A model generated the notes under the pieces. The model made no database searches. It saw only the letters and a list, made by a program, of their open reading frames with translations, and had not been told where the DNA came from. A stretch of DNA of 64,000 bases. It comes from Insulibacter thermoxylanivorax. Lineage in GTDB: Bacteria; Bacillota; Bacilli; Paenibacillales; DA-C8. The stretch covers positions 41,817 to 105,816 of the forward strand of contig NZ_BMAQ01000008.1 in NCBI RefSeq assembly GCF_015472005.1, read 5' to 3'. The first letter of the stretch is position 1. The number at the start of each line of letters is the position of its first letter. The translations under genes were made by a program, and so were the position numbers. This document shows positions 18,359 through 27,220 of the stretch, in pieces.

Positions 18359-19276
18359 ATGGTGAAGGATGTGATGATGCCGGAGCTGAGCCTGCAGAGG
18401 TATCTGCCGCATATCAAACAACAGGTGCTGCGGGAACTGCTCACGAACAAGACCTATGGATTCCGCGATTGGGTGCAGCTTAAGCAGCTGCTGAATCTGG
18501 ACGGCTGGCAGAACAGCGTCCGCTTGATCCTCCTTAAGCCGCAGAGGAGCTTGGAATCCGAATATCTCTTCGCGCTGGCGAACATCGCAGAAGACATATT
18601 CAGAGAAGAGGGACTGCTGGCTCTGGATACGATGGTCGGGGCGACGCTCGTGTTCCTGGTTGATGACTGTTCCCTGGAATGTCTGGCGCGTTCCGTCGAG
18701 ATGATTCGCTATTACTATAAGCGTTATTATCGTTTGAACTTCATGTCCGTCTATACGGATCTCGGCGACGTGCACAATCTAAGACGCATGTTTAAGGAAG
18801 CGATGAGCCTGCTGAATGAAGCTGTGAACCCTGTGAGTGCCGCAGAGAGCCTCGATCTTCGCGGGGATATGCGGAGGCAGGGCTTACGAACGCAGATTCG
18901 CGGAACCAGAGATGCCAGGACGGACGCTGGTGAATCATCGGATATCGTGGCGAGCATGATCCGTTATATTCATGAGCATCTGTCGGATCCCGCGCTGTCC
19001 CTGCAGAAGTTGTCCAAGGAAGTGTTCTACATGAACAGCGACTATCTCGGCAAGCTTTTCCTCAAACAAACCGGAGAGAAGTTCTCCCGATATGTCATGC
19101 GCGTGCGTATGGAGAAGGCTGTGCAGTATATGCTGCATAATGCGGATCTGAAGATCCTCGATATCGCAGCGCTGGTCGGTTTTCCTCACAATGTTCAGTA
19201 TTTCAGCCAAGTGTTCAAGAAGATGTCCGGTTATTCCCCAAGCCAGTACAGAGATCAATTGCAGAAGCGTGCCTGA
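18359..19276 (+). CDS. AraC-family transcriptional regulator
   Basis: A 305-residue DNA-binding regulator. The C-terminal ~100 residues are an AraC/XylS double helix-turn-helix (LSLQKLSKEVFYMNSDYLGKLF, split here as LSLQKLSKEV and NSDYLGKLFLKQ, then ILDIAALVGF and YFSQVFKKMSGYSPSQYR). The first ~190 residues resemble the middle domain of Paenibacillus-type response regulators and membrane AraC proteins, but there is no receiver domain and no membrane helix. ATG 18359 follows AGGAGGTGAG; a TTG at 18296 would also be in frame but falls before that site. It sits between the pectate lyase and a transmembrane AraC regulator, so control of the pectin locus is likely. What it senses is unknown. Confidence 0.85.
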   Translation: MVKDVMMPELSLQRYLPHIKQQVLRELLTNKTYGFRDWVQLKQLLNLDGWQNSVRLILLKPQRSLESEYLFALANIAEDIFREEGLLALDTMVGATLVFLVDDCSLECLARSVEMIRYYYKRYYRLNFMSVYTDLGDVHNLRRMFKEAMSLLNEAVNPVSAAESLDLRGDMRRQGLRTQIRGTRDARTDAGESSDIVASMIRYIHEHLSDPALSLQKLSKEVFYMNSDYLGKLFLKQTGEKFSRYVMRVRMEKAVQYMLHNADLKILDIAALVGFPHNVQYFSQVFKKMSGYSPSQYRDQLQKRA

Positions 19277-19542
19277 CTCGCAGCAGAATCGTCTGAAATA
19301 TCGAGCAGGATAGCAGATACTTCACTATGCTGCAAAAAAGTATACCCGCTGCAAAAGAAGAGCATGATTCTCATGCCTGCATGAATCTCACAGCGGCGGT
19401 CAGAATATCGTGTTATACTACGGTTTCCTGTCTCTGCAAAAAAGTGCAATTGAGCACCTCGCGGCGAGGTGTTGTAATGAATATGCAGTGATTCGGCCGA
19501 TCGATAGAAATAGATGATCCGGCTGGCAGTTGTAACCGTCTG

Positions 19543-19557
19543 TTGTAAGCGCTTCAA
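19543..19557 (+). promoter_or_regulatory. Candidate CcpA (cre) site
   Basis: TTGTAAGCGCTTCAA is a near-palindrome close to the cre consensus TGWAANCGNTNWCA, with one clear mismatch. It lies just before the ribosome site of the membrane AraC gene. The rest of 19277-19578 shows no gene; CTGCAAAAAAGT occurs twice (near 19329 and 19435). Confidence 0.5.
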
Positions 19558-19578
19558 AATCGCCGGGGGGTGAATCTT

Positions 19579-21948
19579 GTGCTGCGTCCTAAGACCAAGA
19601 GCAGTTCCATGCGAGGAGCGTTCTACCGCAAGAGTTTCATCTGGTTCCTGCTGACAGCAAGCATACCGGGTCTCATCACAGGCATATTCATCTATACGTT
19701 CTCTAAAGCGCAGATCGAACAGGATCTCAGTGACCTGCACCAGAATCAGATCGACCAAAGGGTTAAGAATATCGATGATCAGCTCAGTTATCTGGAACTC
19801 GATCTGGCCCATTGGGCCTTTCATTCCCGCTTCGGCTGGGAACTGGCGGATCTGGACTTTGTCTATCATTTCCAAGAAACATGGGATATCAGCAGAACGC
19901 TGAACATCCTGCAGGGATCCCATCCGCTGATCGATGACGTGGTCCTCTATGTTGATCGTGAACAGCCGGTGCTTTTCCGTACCGGATACCGCCTTCCGAC
20001 GGAGGAGGAGATCGATCTATACCGCGGGCTGCTCAGCGATCGGCGGCATGTCTACTGGCAGTATGAGCTTGCGGACATCGCCGCGCAGGAGGAAGCGTCA
20101 CCGCATGCTTATGCAGCGAATAAGATCCGCCTCGTGCACAAAGTACCAGGCGAAAGCTCACCCCGTTTCGGGATCTTAACGGTCACGGTCAAGGCGGATA
20201 AACTGGTCAACCTGCTGAAGACGATGACACCGTATAATGAAGGAATTACCTTCTTGATGGATCGGGACGGTTATGTCATCGCAAGCGATTCACCGCAGGG
20301 CGGGCAGGATGTGCATCACGCGCTGCGAGCGTCGATCCTCGCCCATAGGGAGAACGGGCAAGGGGAAGGCCGGGGGACCTTCTTGTGGGACTGGAGCGAT
20401 ATGACCTATTCCGTCTCCTATGGGAGTATGAAGCGGATCGAAAGCGATTGGACTTATGTCTCCGCTGCACCGCTCACCGCGATCACTTCCCCCGTAATCA
20501 GGCTGTCCAATATCATCATCACCGTCAGCTTGTCGGTCCTGTTGCTGGGTCTCTTGCTCTCCTGGGTCGCCTCGAATTGGATCTATATGCCGATTCGCCG
20601 GCTGCTCACTAAGATGACGGTTGATGCGGATACGGAACTGGAGAAGCTCGATGAATTCCAGTTTCTCGAGAGCCAGTGGAGCAGTCTCGCCGACCAGCGG
20701 CTTATCTTGGAGAGGCGGCTGAATGAACAGCTGCATAACCTGCGCAACAGCTTCTTGTTACAGCTGATCCAAGGGCATCTTTATGCTTATTCGGAAGGGG
20801 ATCTGCACAGGCAGATGGAACGCTACGGCTGGAAAGTCGATCAGCATCGCTATTACATCCTGCGCTTCCAATTAACGGGGTTTGACAGTTTGAAGGGGCG
20901 TTTCTCAGCGGGGGATGAAGCCTTGGTGACCTTCGTGGCTTTCAATATCATCGAGGAGCTTGCGGCGGAGACTTTCCAGCAATTCGGCGTGATGAACTTC
21001 CATGATCTGTCCGTGGCGATGTTCCTGCTCTCCCATATCGATGAAGAGGAGCGGGAGAAACTGCGCGTCTTCGGTGACCGTGCGGCGCAGCAGATCCACA
21101 AGCTCCTCGGCTTGAATGTGACGATTACGGTCTCCCGCGCCATCGATTATCTGCGCGAGACCCCGGAAGCCTATATGGAAGTGGAGCGATTCTCGGGCTA
21201 TCGCAAGTTCTCTAATCAGTACCAGTTTATCCGCATCGACGAGATCCCGGCGGACTCCATCGCCGAGGATACGGGGGGCTACCCCTTCGCCAAGGAACAG
21301 GATATCCTGCAGGCGCTGCGAAGCGGCAAACAGGGAGAAGCGGAGAAGCTCGTGGCTCAGTTCCTCGACGAGCTGCTGGCGCGCCAGGATACGGAGATCT
21401 ATGTCCAGCAAGGCATGCTGCAGCTTCTGGGCAGCATCCAGCATATGATCTTGCAGTCGGGGATTAATATCTTTCGTTTGTATGAGGGTGAAAATCTGTT
21501 CGAACATCTCTCGCAGATCCGCGAGCCCAATAAGATGCTGACCTGGATGCAAAAACGCGTCATCCGCCCTTACATAGAGGAACGGGAGTCACGGGCCAGT
21601 CGTCAGTTGAAGGAAATCGTGGATCAAACGGTGGATTATATCCATGAGAACTATATGAATGATATCTCCCTCGACGAGTGCGCGGAGCGGGTGGGGACGA
21701 ACTCCTACACCTTAAGCCGCTTGTTCAAACAGACGACGGGTGTGAACTTTATTGATTATGTCACGAATATTCGGATCGAGAAGGCGAAGGAACTGCTCCT
21801 GCATCCGAATAAACGGATCAATGAGATCGCAGCCGAAGTCGGTTATCAGCAACGGTACTTCAATCGGATCTTCAAGAAGCATGTCGGCGTTACCCCCGGC
21901 CAATTCCGCGAGATTTCGCTGCAAGCGGTTGAGCAGAGCAAAAATTGA
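19579..21948 (+). CDS. Transmembrane AraC-family regulator with extracellular sensor domain
   Basis: A 789-residue one-component membrane regulator. Helix 1 is at about 19-42, an extracellular Cache-like region follows, helix 2 is at about 310-337 (SVLLLGLLLSWVASNW), then a cytoplasmic linker region and a C-terminal AraC HTH at about 674-780 (ISLDECAERVGTNSYTLSRL, then INEIAAEVGYQQRYFNRIF). This layout is common next to LplB/YtcP transporter operons in Paenibacillus, where binding of an extracellular sugar is thought to switch DNA binding. Start: GGGGGGTG lies 6 nt before GTG 19579; GTG 19570 would overlap that site. A terminator separates it from the transporter operon, which is the probable target. 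Confidence 0.9.
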   Translation: MLRPKTKSSSMRGAFYRKSFIWFLLTASIPGLITGIFIYTFSKAQIEQDLSDLHQNQIDQRVKNIDDQLSYLELDLAHWAFHSRFGWELADLDFVYHFQETWDISRTLNILQGSHPLIDDVVLYVDREQPVLFRTGYRLPTEEEIDLYRGLLSDRRHVYWQYELADIAAQEEASPHAYAANKIRLVHKVPGESSPRFGILTVTVKADKLVNLLKTMTPYNEGITFLMDRDGYVIASDSPQGGQDVHHALRASILAHRENGQGEGRGTFLWDWSDMTYSVSYGSMKRIESDWTYVSAAPLTAITSPVIRLSNIIITVSLSVLLLGLLLSWVASNWIYMPIRRLLTKMTVDADTELEKLDEFQFLESQWSSLADQRLILERRLNEQLHNLRNSFLLQLIQGHLYAYSEGDLHRQMERYGWKVDQHRYYILRFQLTGFDSLKGRFSAGDEALVTFVAFNIIEELAAETFQQFGVMNFHDLSVAMFLLSHIDEEEREKLRVFGDRAAQQIHKLLGLNVTITVSRAIDYLRETPEAYMEVERFSGYRKFSNQYQFIRIDEIPADSIAEDTGGYPFAKEQDILQALRSGKQGEAEKLVAQFLDELLARQDTEIYVQQGMLQLLGSIQHMILQSGINIFRLYEGENLFEHLSQIREPNKMLTWMQKRVIRPYIEERESRASRQLKEIVDQTVDYIHENYMNDISLDECAERVGTNSYTLSRLFKQTTGVNFIDYVTNIRIEKAKELLLHPNKRINEIAAEVGYQQRYFNRIFKKHVGVTPGQFREISLQAVEQSKN

Positions 21949-21980
21949 AACACCGTCCAAAAAAGTACCATAGCCCATGC

Positions 21981-22010
21981 AAAGCCTTGTTTATCAAGGC
22001 TTTTTGCTTT
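21981..22010 (+). terminator. Terminator of the membrane AraC gene
   Basis: AAAGCCTTG pairs with CAAGGCTTT over a short TTTAT loop, with a T-rich tail. Confidence 0.85.
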
Positions 22011-22025
22011 GCAAAATTGTCTAAT

Positions 22026-22039
22026 TGAAAACGCTCACA
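22026..22039 (+). promoter_or_regulatory. CcpA (cre) site before the oligosaccharide transporter operon
   Basis: TGAAAACGCTCACA matches every position of the cre consensus TGWAANCGNTNWCA. It overlaps a possible -35 (TTGAAA, 22025-22030) paired with CATACT at 22049-22054, so CcpA binding would block transcription when preferred sugars are present. Confidence 0.75.
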
Positions 22040-22140
22040 TCATCATCCCATACTAAAAGTAACAGCTCACCGTGCGGGCAGCTTACGAGCAGCTTGCGGG
22101 CAGACGAGCTGAATACGACGGACAGAATGGGAGAGAGCGG

Positions 22141-23125
22141 ATGGATACCACAATCAATGCTGTTTCGGACATCGCAGAGAGCAAACAGGCTCACCCTTCC
22201 TCCCCCGAGATCAAGAAGAAGAAATCGCGGTGGGCGAAATTCAAAAAGGATCTGTGGCTGTATATCTTACTGTTTCCTGGGTTGGTATACTTCATCATCT
22301 TCAAGTATCTGCCCATGTGGGGCGTCGTCATCGCCTTCCAGGATTACAGTCCGTTCTTAGGCGTGTTCGGGAGCAAATGGGTTGGGTTTGAGCACTTTCG
22401 ACATTTTTTTTAACAACCCTGATTTCTTTAGATTATTGCGCAACACGTTGATCCTGGCCGTGTATGACCTCGTATTCTTCTTCCCAGCGCCGATCATCGC
22501 GGCCCTTCTGCTGAATGAAGTGCGCGTCGGCATCTTCAAGCGGGTCGTGCAGACGGCGATCTATGTGCCGCACTTCATCTCGATGGTGATCGTCGCGAGT
22601 ATGACCTATGTCTTCTTAACGACGAACGGCGGCGTCATCAACGAACTGATACAGCTGATAGTCGGCAAGAAGATCAACTTCCTGGGAGATCCCGCATGGT
22701 TTCGGCCGCTGATCATCCTGCAGATCATGTGGAAGGAAACTGGCTGGGGGACGATCATCTTCCTTGCTGCATTGGCATCTGTAGACGTGGAGCAGTACGA
22801 AGCAGCTATCGTCGACGGCGCTACCAGATGGCAGCGGTTATGGTATATCACCCTGCCCGCGATCAGCAGCACGATCGTTATCCTGCTCATCCTGCGTCTC
22901 GGCAACTTCCTGGATACGGGATTCGAGCAGATCTTCCTGATGACGAACTCCTTGAACCGGTCGGTGGCGGATGTTTTTGATACTTATGTGTACTTTGTCG
23001 GGATTACCCAAGGAGCATTCAGCTACAGTACAGCGGTTGGACTGTTCAAATCCGTAGTCGGCATCATCTTGATCTACGGCAGTAACTACTTCGCGAAGAA
23101 GCTCGGCCATGAAGGAATTATATAG
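22141..23125 (+). CDS. ABC sugar transporter permease, LplB type, interrupted by a +1 frameshift at a T8 run
   Basis: An inner-membrane permease of the LplB/MalF type that would form the channel of a complex-sugar importer. The first frame (22141-22413) encodes a lysine-rich N-terminus, one membrane helix and GSKWVGFEHF, then stops at TAA directly after eight T residues (22404-22411). The second frame (open from 22382 to 23125) continues with FNNPDFFRLLRNTL, the helices, and the EAA loop EAAIVDGATRWQRLWYITLP. Seven Ts would give one uninterrupted protein of about 327 residues. Everything else is intact, so this is a recent mutation, a sequence error, or a site of polymerase slippage. ATG 22141 has GGGAGAG upstream. 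Confidence 0.85.
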
Positions 23126-23141
23126 GGAGAGGAGCACCGGC

Positions 23142-24029
23142 ATGAATACTAGCAAATATGATTCTTTTGGCGAACGCGTCTTTGATGTCTTCAACTACTT
23201 CTTCCTGACCTTATTCGCGCTGGTTACGGTGTTGCCGTTCGTGTATATCATCGCAGGGTCCTTTGCAACGGAGGTCGAGCTGATCGAGCGGAAGTTCTTC
23301 CTGTTCCCAAGAAATCCTTCGATAAATGCCTATCAATATATCTTCTCTTCTGACACGATCTTCAGAAGTATCATGAACTCGGTGTACATCACCGTCACAG
23401 GTACCCTGACGAATCTGGCCTTCACCTTGACGATGGCTTACTCCTTATCCAGGAAGGATCTGATGGGCCGCAACTTCTTCATGAACATGGTGATCTTCTC
23501 CATGCTGTTCAGCGGCGGGATGATCCCCGGGTACCTTGTAGTAAGGGAATTGGGCCTGCTGAACACGTATGCAGCAGTCATCCTGCCCGGAGCGATCAGC
23601 GCCTTCAACTTGATCGTCATCAAGAACTTCTTCCAGAACCTGCCTGCAGGTCTGGAGGAGGCAGCGAGAATCGACGGCTGTTCAGACTTCGGCGTATTCT
23701 GGCGCATCGTGCTGCCGCTGTCGAAGCCGATCATCGCAACCTTCGGTTTGTTCTACGCCGTCGGCCACTGGAATAACTTCTTCTCCGCCTTGCTGTACTT
23801 GAATGACAACAAGATGTGGCCGCTCCAGGTGATGCTGCGGGAGATCGTAATGTTATCCCAGATGGCTGCAGGCGACATGAGTGCGATGGATCCTGAATTC
23901 GTCGAACCGCCGGATCAGGCGATTAAGATGGCGGTCATCGTCGTCGGTACAGTGCCGATCTTATGCGTCTATCCGTTCCTGCAGAAGCACTTCGCCAAGG
24001 GTGTCCTGCTCGGTTCGATCAAGGGCTGA
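23142..24029 (+). CDS. ABC sugar transporter permease, YtcP/LplC type
   Basis: A 295-residue inner-membrane permease of the MalG-like carbohydrate ABC importer family. Six hydrophobic helices are visible, and the EAA loop reads EEAARIDGCSDFGVFWRIVLPLSKP (key part EEAARIDG), the contact for the ATPase subunit. The C-terminus FAKGVLLGSIKG is typical of the YtcP group. ATG 23142 follows GGAG by 7 nt; an upstream in-frame ATG (23109) lies inside the previous gene. It pairs with the LplB-type permease before it and the binding protein after it. No ATPase gene is present, as usual for this family, which shares a distant MsmK-type ATPase. Confidence 0.93.
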   Translation: MNTSKYDSFGERVFDVFNYFFLTLFALVTVLPFVYIIAGSFATEVELIERKFFLFPRNPSINAYQYIFSSDTIFRSIMNSVYITVTGTLTNLAFTLTMAYSLSRKDLMGRNFFMNMVIFSMLFSGGMIPGYLVVRELGLLNTYAAVILPGAISAFNLIVIKNFFQNLPAGLEEAARIDGCSDFGVFWRIVLPLSKPIIATFGLFYAVGHWNNFFSALLYLNDNKMWPLQVMLREIVMLSQMAAGDMSAMDPEFVEPPDQAIKMAVIVVGTVPILCVYPFLQKHFAKGVLLGSIKG

Positions 24030-24160
24030 TCCGATCAATATGGAGCAATCGGTAAGTATATTGCGCGAATCTGCAGGTATGCAGGGTTATGGCTTGGTTT
24101 AGATATCACCATCCGGTGATTATCTAATATATCAATATCGATAAAGGAGGACACTTGAAC

Positions 24161-25732
24161 ATGAAGGGGAAACATTGGTCCCGCCCATTAGCTGCTCTGC
24201 TCATCGCAGTGATTATGGTCATCACTGCCGCATGCTCCGGCGGTTCGGGCAATGGTTCGAGCAGCAGCAATAACAATCAGCCAACTGCTGATACAGGGGG
24301 AACAAACGCGAACAATCAGGCTAAGCCGGAACCCAAAGAAGAGCCGCTCAAGCTCAGCATCATGGTTCCTGCGTTCAGCACGGAACTGCCGGATAAGAGC
24401 AGTCCGGTATGGCAGCAGCTTGAAGAGTACACCAATACGGAGCTCGAGATTCTGTGGACTCCGAACAGTTCTTATCCGGATAAGATGAACATCACGCTGG
24501 CGAGCGGCGACCTGCCGACGATCATGAACGTAAGCAAGGATCCGAGCGTGATCAGCGCTGCGCGCAACGGCGCATTCTGGGAAGTGGGTCCGCACTTGAA
24601 GGACTATCCGAATCTGAGCCAAGCGCATGAAGTGGTTCTCAACAATACGTCGATCGACGGTAAGATCTACGGCGTCTATCGTGCCCGCACCCTTGGCCGC
24701 ATGGGTGTCACTTACAACATGGTGTGGCTGGAGAACCTTGGTCTAGAGCCGGCCAAAACCATTGATGAGTTCTACAACATCTTGTACCAGTTCACTTACG
24801 GCGACCCGGACAGGAACGGCAAGGATGATACCTACGGCATGACGATCACGAAGTACACCGGTCCGTGGGATATCATGCAGGTGTGGTTCGGCGCGCCGAA
24901 CAAATGGGGCGAGGATGAGAACGGCAAGCTGATCCCGGATTTCATGACGCCGGAATATCGCGAAGCGCTGAAATTCTTCCGCAAGATCTATGAGGAAGGT
25001 CTTGTGAACGAGGACTTCGCGGTCATGGACCCGGCGGTGTGGAACGATCCGTTCATCAACGGCAAGAGCGGAGTATTCGTAGACGTTGCGGACAACGCAC
25101 GCCGTCTAAACAACAGCATGCAAGACAAAGAGCCTAGAGATAAGCCGTATACCGGCGTGTTCCAGGCTCCGGTAGGTCCGAAGGGCCATCGCGATCTGCC
25201 GACATCCGGTTGGTCCGGCATGTTCGTGATCAGCAAGTCCAAGGTGAAGACGGAAGAGGAACTGCATCGTGTGCTTGAATTCCTCGACAAACTGAACGAT
25301 GTCGAGATGAAGCTGCTCCTCGGTTACGGCATCGAAGGACGTCACTATGACATGGTTAACGGCTACGTCGTACCGAGAGAACTCGATGCAAGCTTAAAGA
25401 AAGAAATCGAAGGCTTCAACCAGCTCCTGATGTTCTTGGGTGAGCCGGAGCCCGGCTATGAAGAAACCGAGATCAACAAGATGATCAATAAGGTGTGGGA
25501 AGCCAACGAGAAGATCGTCGTCGGCAACCCGGCTGAACCGCTCGTCTCCGAGGTTTACGGCCGCGTCGGTCAGCAGCTGGACAACATCATCGGTGACGCG
25601 CGCATCCAATACATCGTGGGTCAGATCGATGATGGAGGATTCGACGCTGCGATCGATCTATGGATGAGAAGCGGCGGTGAAGAGTACATCAAGGAGATTA
25701 ACGAACTGTACGAAGCAGCCAAGAATGGTTAA
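24161..25732 (+). CDS. Extracellular solute-binding lipoprotein of the oligosaccharide ABC importer
   Basis: A 523-residue LplA-like substrate-binding protein, anchored outside the membrane as a lipoprotein. The signal peptide runs to VITAAC, with the lipidated cysteine at 25. A Ser/Gly/Asn/Gln-rich linker precedes the binding domain (LKLSIMVPAFSTELPDKSSP region). Length and fold fit the large extracellular solute-binding family 1 proteins that capture oligosaccharides in Paenibacillus. AAAGGAGG stands 10 nt before ATG 24161. With the two permeases it forms the importer; the downstream enzymes suggest rhamnogalacturonan-derived oligosaccharides as ligand, which is inference. Confidence 0.94.
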   Translation: MKGKHWSRPLAALLIAVIMVITAACSGGSGNGSSSSNNNQPTADTGGTNANNQAKPEPKEEPLKLSIMVPAFSTELPDKSSPVWQQLEEYTNTELEILWTPNSSYPDKMNITLASGDLPTIMNVSKDPSVISAARNGAFWEVGPHLKDYPNLSQAHEVVLNNTSIDGKIYGVYRARTLGRMGVTYNMVWLENLGLEPAKTIDEFYNILYQFTYGDPDRNGKDDTYGMTITKYTGPWDIMQVWFGAPNKWGEDENGKLIPDFMTPEYREALKFFRKIYEEGLVNEDFAVMDPAVWNDPFINGKSGVFVDVADNARRLNNSMQDKEPRDKPYTGVFQAPVGPKGHRDLPTSGWSGMFVISKSKVKTEEELHRVLEFLDKLNDVEMKLLLGYGIEGRHYDMVNGYVVPRELDASLKKEIEGFNQLLMFLGEPEPGYEETEINKMINKVWEANEKIVVGNPAEPLVSEVYGRVGQQLDNIIGDARIQYIVGQIDDGGFDAAIDLWMRSGGEEYIKEINELYEAAKNG

Positions 25733-25774
25733 TCCCGCTTCGTCAGCTGTTCAGCCTTATATAAGTTCATAACG

Positions 25775-25800
25775 GACAGTGCAGCGCTCGCTGCACTGTC
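25775..25800 (+). terminator. Perfect hairpin between binding protein and enzyme genes
   Basis: GACAGTGCAGC pairs perfectly with GCTGCACTGTC. The following TATTCCTTCT is only moderately T-rich, so partial termination or mRNA protection, giving more binding protein than enzymes, is likely. Confidence 0.7.
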
Positions 25801-25848
25801 TATTCCTTCTAATCAGCTTTCATTTAAACTTGGACGGAGGTTGTGCAT

Positions 25849-27123
25849 GTGAACCCCTGTGAACCGATCCTGCTCGGCACGATCGATATCAGTCAAGCCG
25901 GCGTGCGGACGAAGATGCTGCTCGGCGACCTGGATGCTGATGGACGCATGGAGATGGTCATGGTGCAGGCGGACGGCGGCATCGATGACCGCTATGTCCC
26001 CCATCAGGTGCAGTGTCTCACCGCTTATGATCTGGATGGGAATCTCCTGTGGCAGGTTGGTGAGCCCGATGAGCAGGCGGGCGGTCCGGGATCGGATTAT
26101 CCGGCACAGATCTATGATATCGACGGGGATGGTTATCCCGAAGTGCTCTGCGTCATGAACCAAACCTTCTTGATCCTTGACGGCCGCGACGGTTCACTCA
26201 AACGGTCCTATCCCCTTCCTGGTGAGGAAGCCCATGATTGCATCCTCATCTGTAATCTAAGGGGGCTGGAGTACCCGCAGGATATCATCCTCAAGGACCG
26301 CTACCGCAAGTTATGGGCGCTGGATCGGGACTTCAACCTGCTGTGGACCTATGAGGGCAATCCCGGCCATTATCCATGGGCATATGATCTTGACGGGGAC
26401 GGCCGCGATGAGATTATGGCAGGATATGATCTCATCGATCATGACGGCGTGAAGCTGTGGAGCTGCAAGGATCTGACCGGTCACGCCGACAGCGTATGGA
26501 TCGGCGATGTGGACGGCAATCCGGAGAGCGGCATGGAGATCGTCATCGGCGGCAGTGTTACGGTGATGTATGATGCGGCGGGGCGGGAGATCTGGCGATA
26601 TGAGGGTTCGATTGAATCGCAGCATATCGCGCTGGGCCGGTTCCGCGAGGATCTGCCGGGATTGCAGATCGCCGGGCTTGATCGGATCAGCCGCGGCGAC
26701 GGCCGAAACCGCGGCAGCGGCAAGGACGGCATGTTCCTGCTGGATGCCGAGGGACGTGAAGTGTGGAAGGAGGACCGCCGGACGAGCGGGTGGCTGACGA
26801 TCATCGAGACGCTTCGCCATTGGGATGACGGGATGCTGGATTATATCTTAGCGTATCGGCGGGGCGGCGGCGTCATGCCGACGATCTACGATGGTTATAT
26901 GCATCCCGTCGCCGTTTTCCCCGTGGATGGTTATGTTGCCCATGCAGATCTGCTGGGCAGCGGCTGCACGCAGGTGATCATCTATGATCATGAGAAGGCT
27001 TGGATCTATGGCACAAGGCCGCTCGATCTGTCGCGCAAACGGCCGGGCCTTGCGTTGAAGCAGAGCAAGCGCCTGTACAGCTCAACCCTGTATCCCGGCG
27101 GGGAATACGGGCCGGAATACTAA
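25849..27123 (+). CDS. Cytoplasmic FG-GAP/VCBS beta-propeller protein, rhamnogalacturonan-lyase-like
   Basis: A 424-residue protein made of repeated propeller blades with calcium-binding loops: GDLDADGRMEM, YDIDGDGYPEV, YDLDGDGRDEI and GDVDGNPESGMEI. The pattern resembles the propeller of PL11 rhamnogalacturonan lyases, but the enzyme's usual N-terminal part is missing and activity is uncertain. There is no signal peptide, so it works inside the cell. GTG 25849 follows CGGAGG by 8 nt; GTG 25843 would be too close. Its position between the importer and the GH105 hydrolase points to a role with imported rhamnogalacturonan pieces, as lyase, lectin or scaffold. Confidence 0.72.
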   Translation: MNPCEPILLGTIDISQAGVRTKMLLGDLDADGRMEMVMVQADGGIDDRYVPHQVQCLTAYDLDGNLLWQVGEPDEQAGGPGSDYPAQIYDIDGDGYPEVLCVMNQTFLILDGRDGSLKRSYPLPGEEAHDCILICNLRGLEYPQDIILKDRYRKLWALDRDFNLLWTYEGNPGHYPWAYDLDGDGRDEIMAGYDLIDHDGVKLWSCKDLTGHADSVWIGDVDGNPESGMEIVIGGSVTVMYDAAGREIWRYEGSIESQHIALGRFREDLPGLQIAGLDRISRGDGRNRGSGKDGMFLLDAEGREVWKEDRRTSGWLTIIETLRHWDDGMLDYILAYRRGGGVMPTIYDGYMHPVAVFPVDGYVAHADLLGSGCTQVIIYDHEKAWIYGTRPLDLSRKRPGLALKQSKRLYSSTLYPGGEYGPEY

Positions 27124-27220
27124 TGGAGCAGATCTGCCTAATGATGTATATCCGTTCATTCTATTAATCTATATGATATGACAAAGCGATGAACAGAACG
27201 AGAGAGGAGCAGTGAACAAG

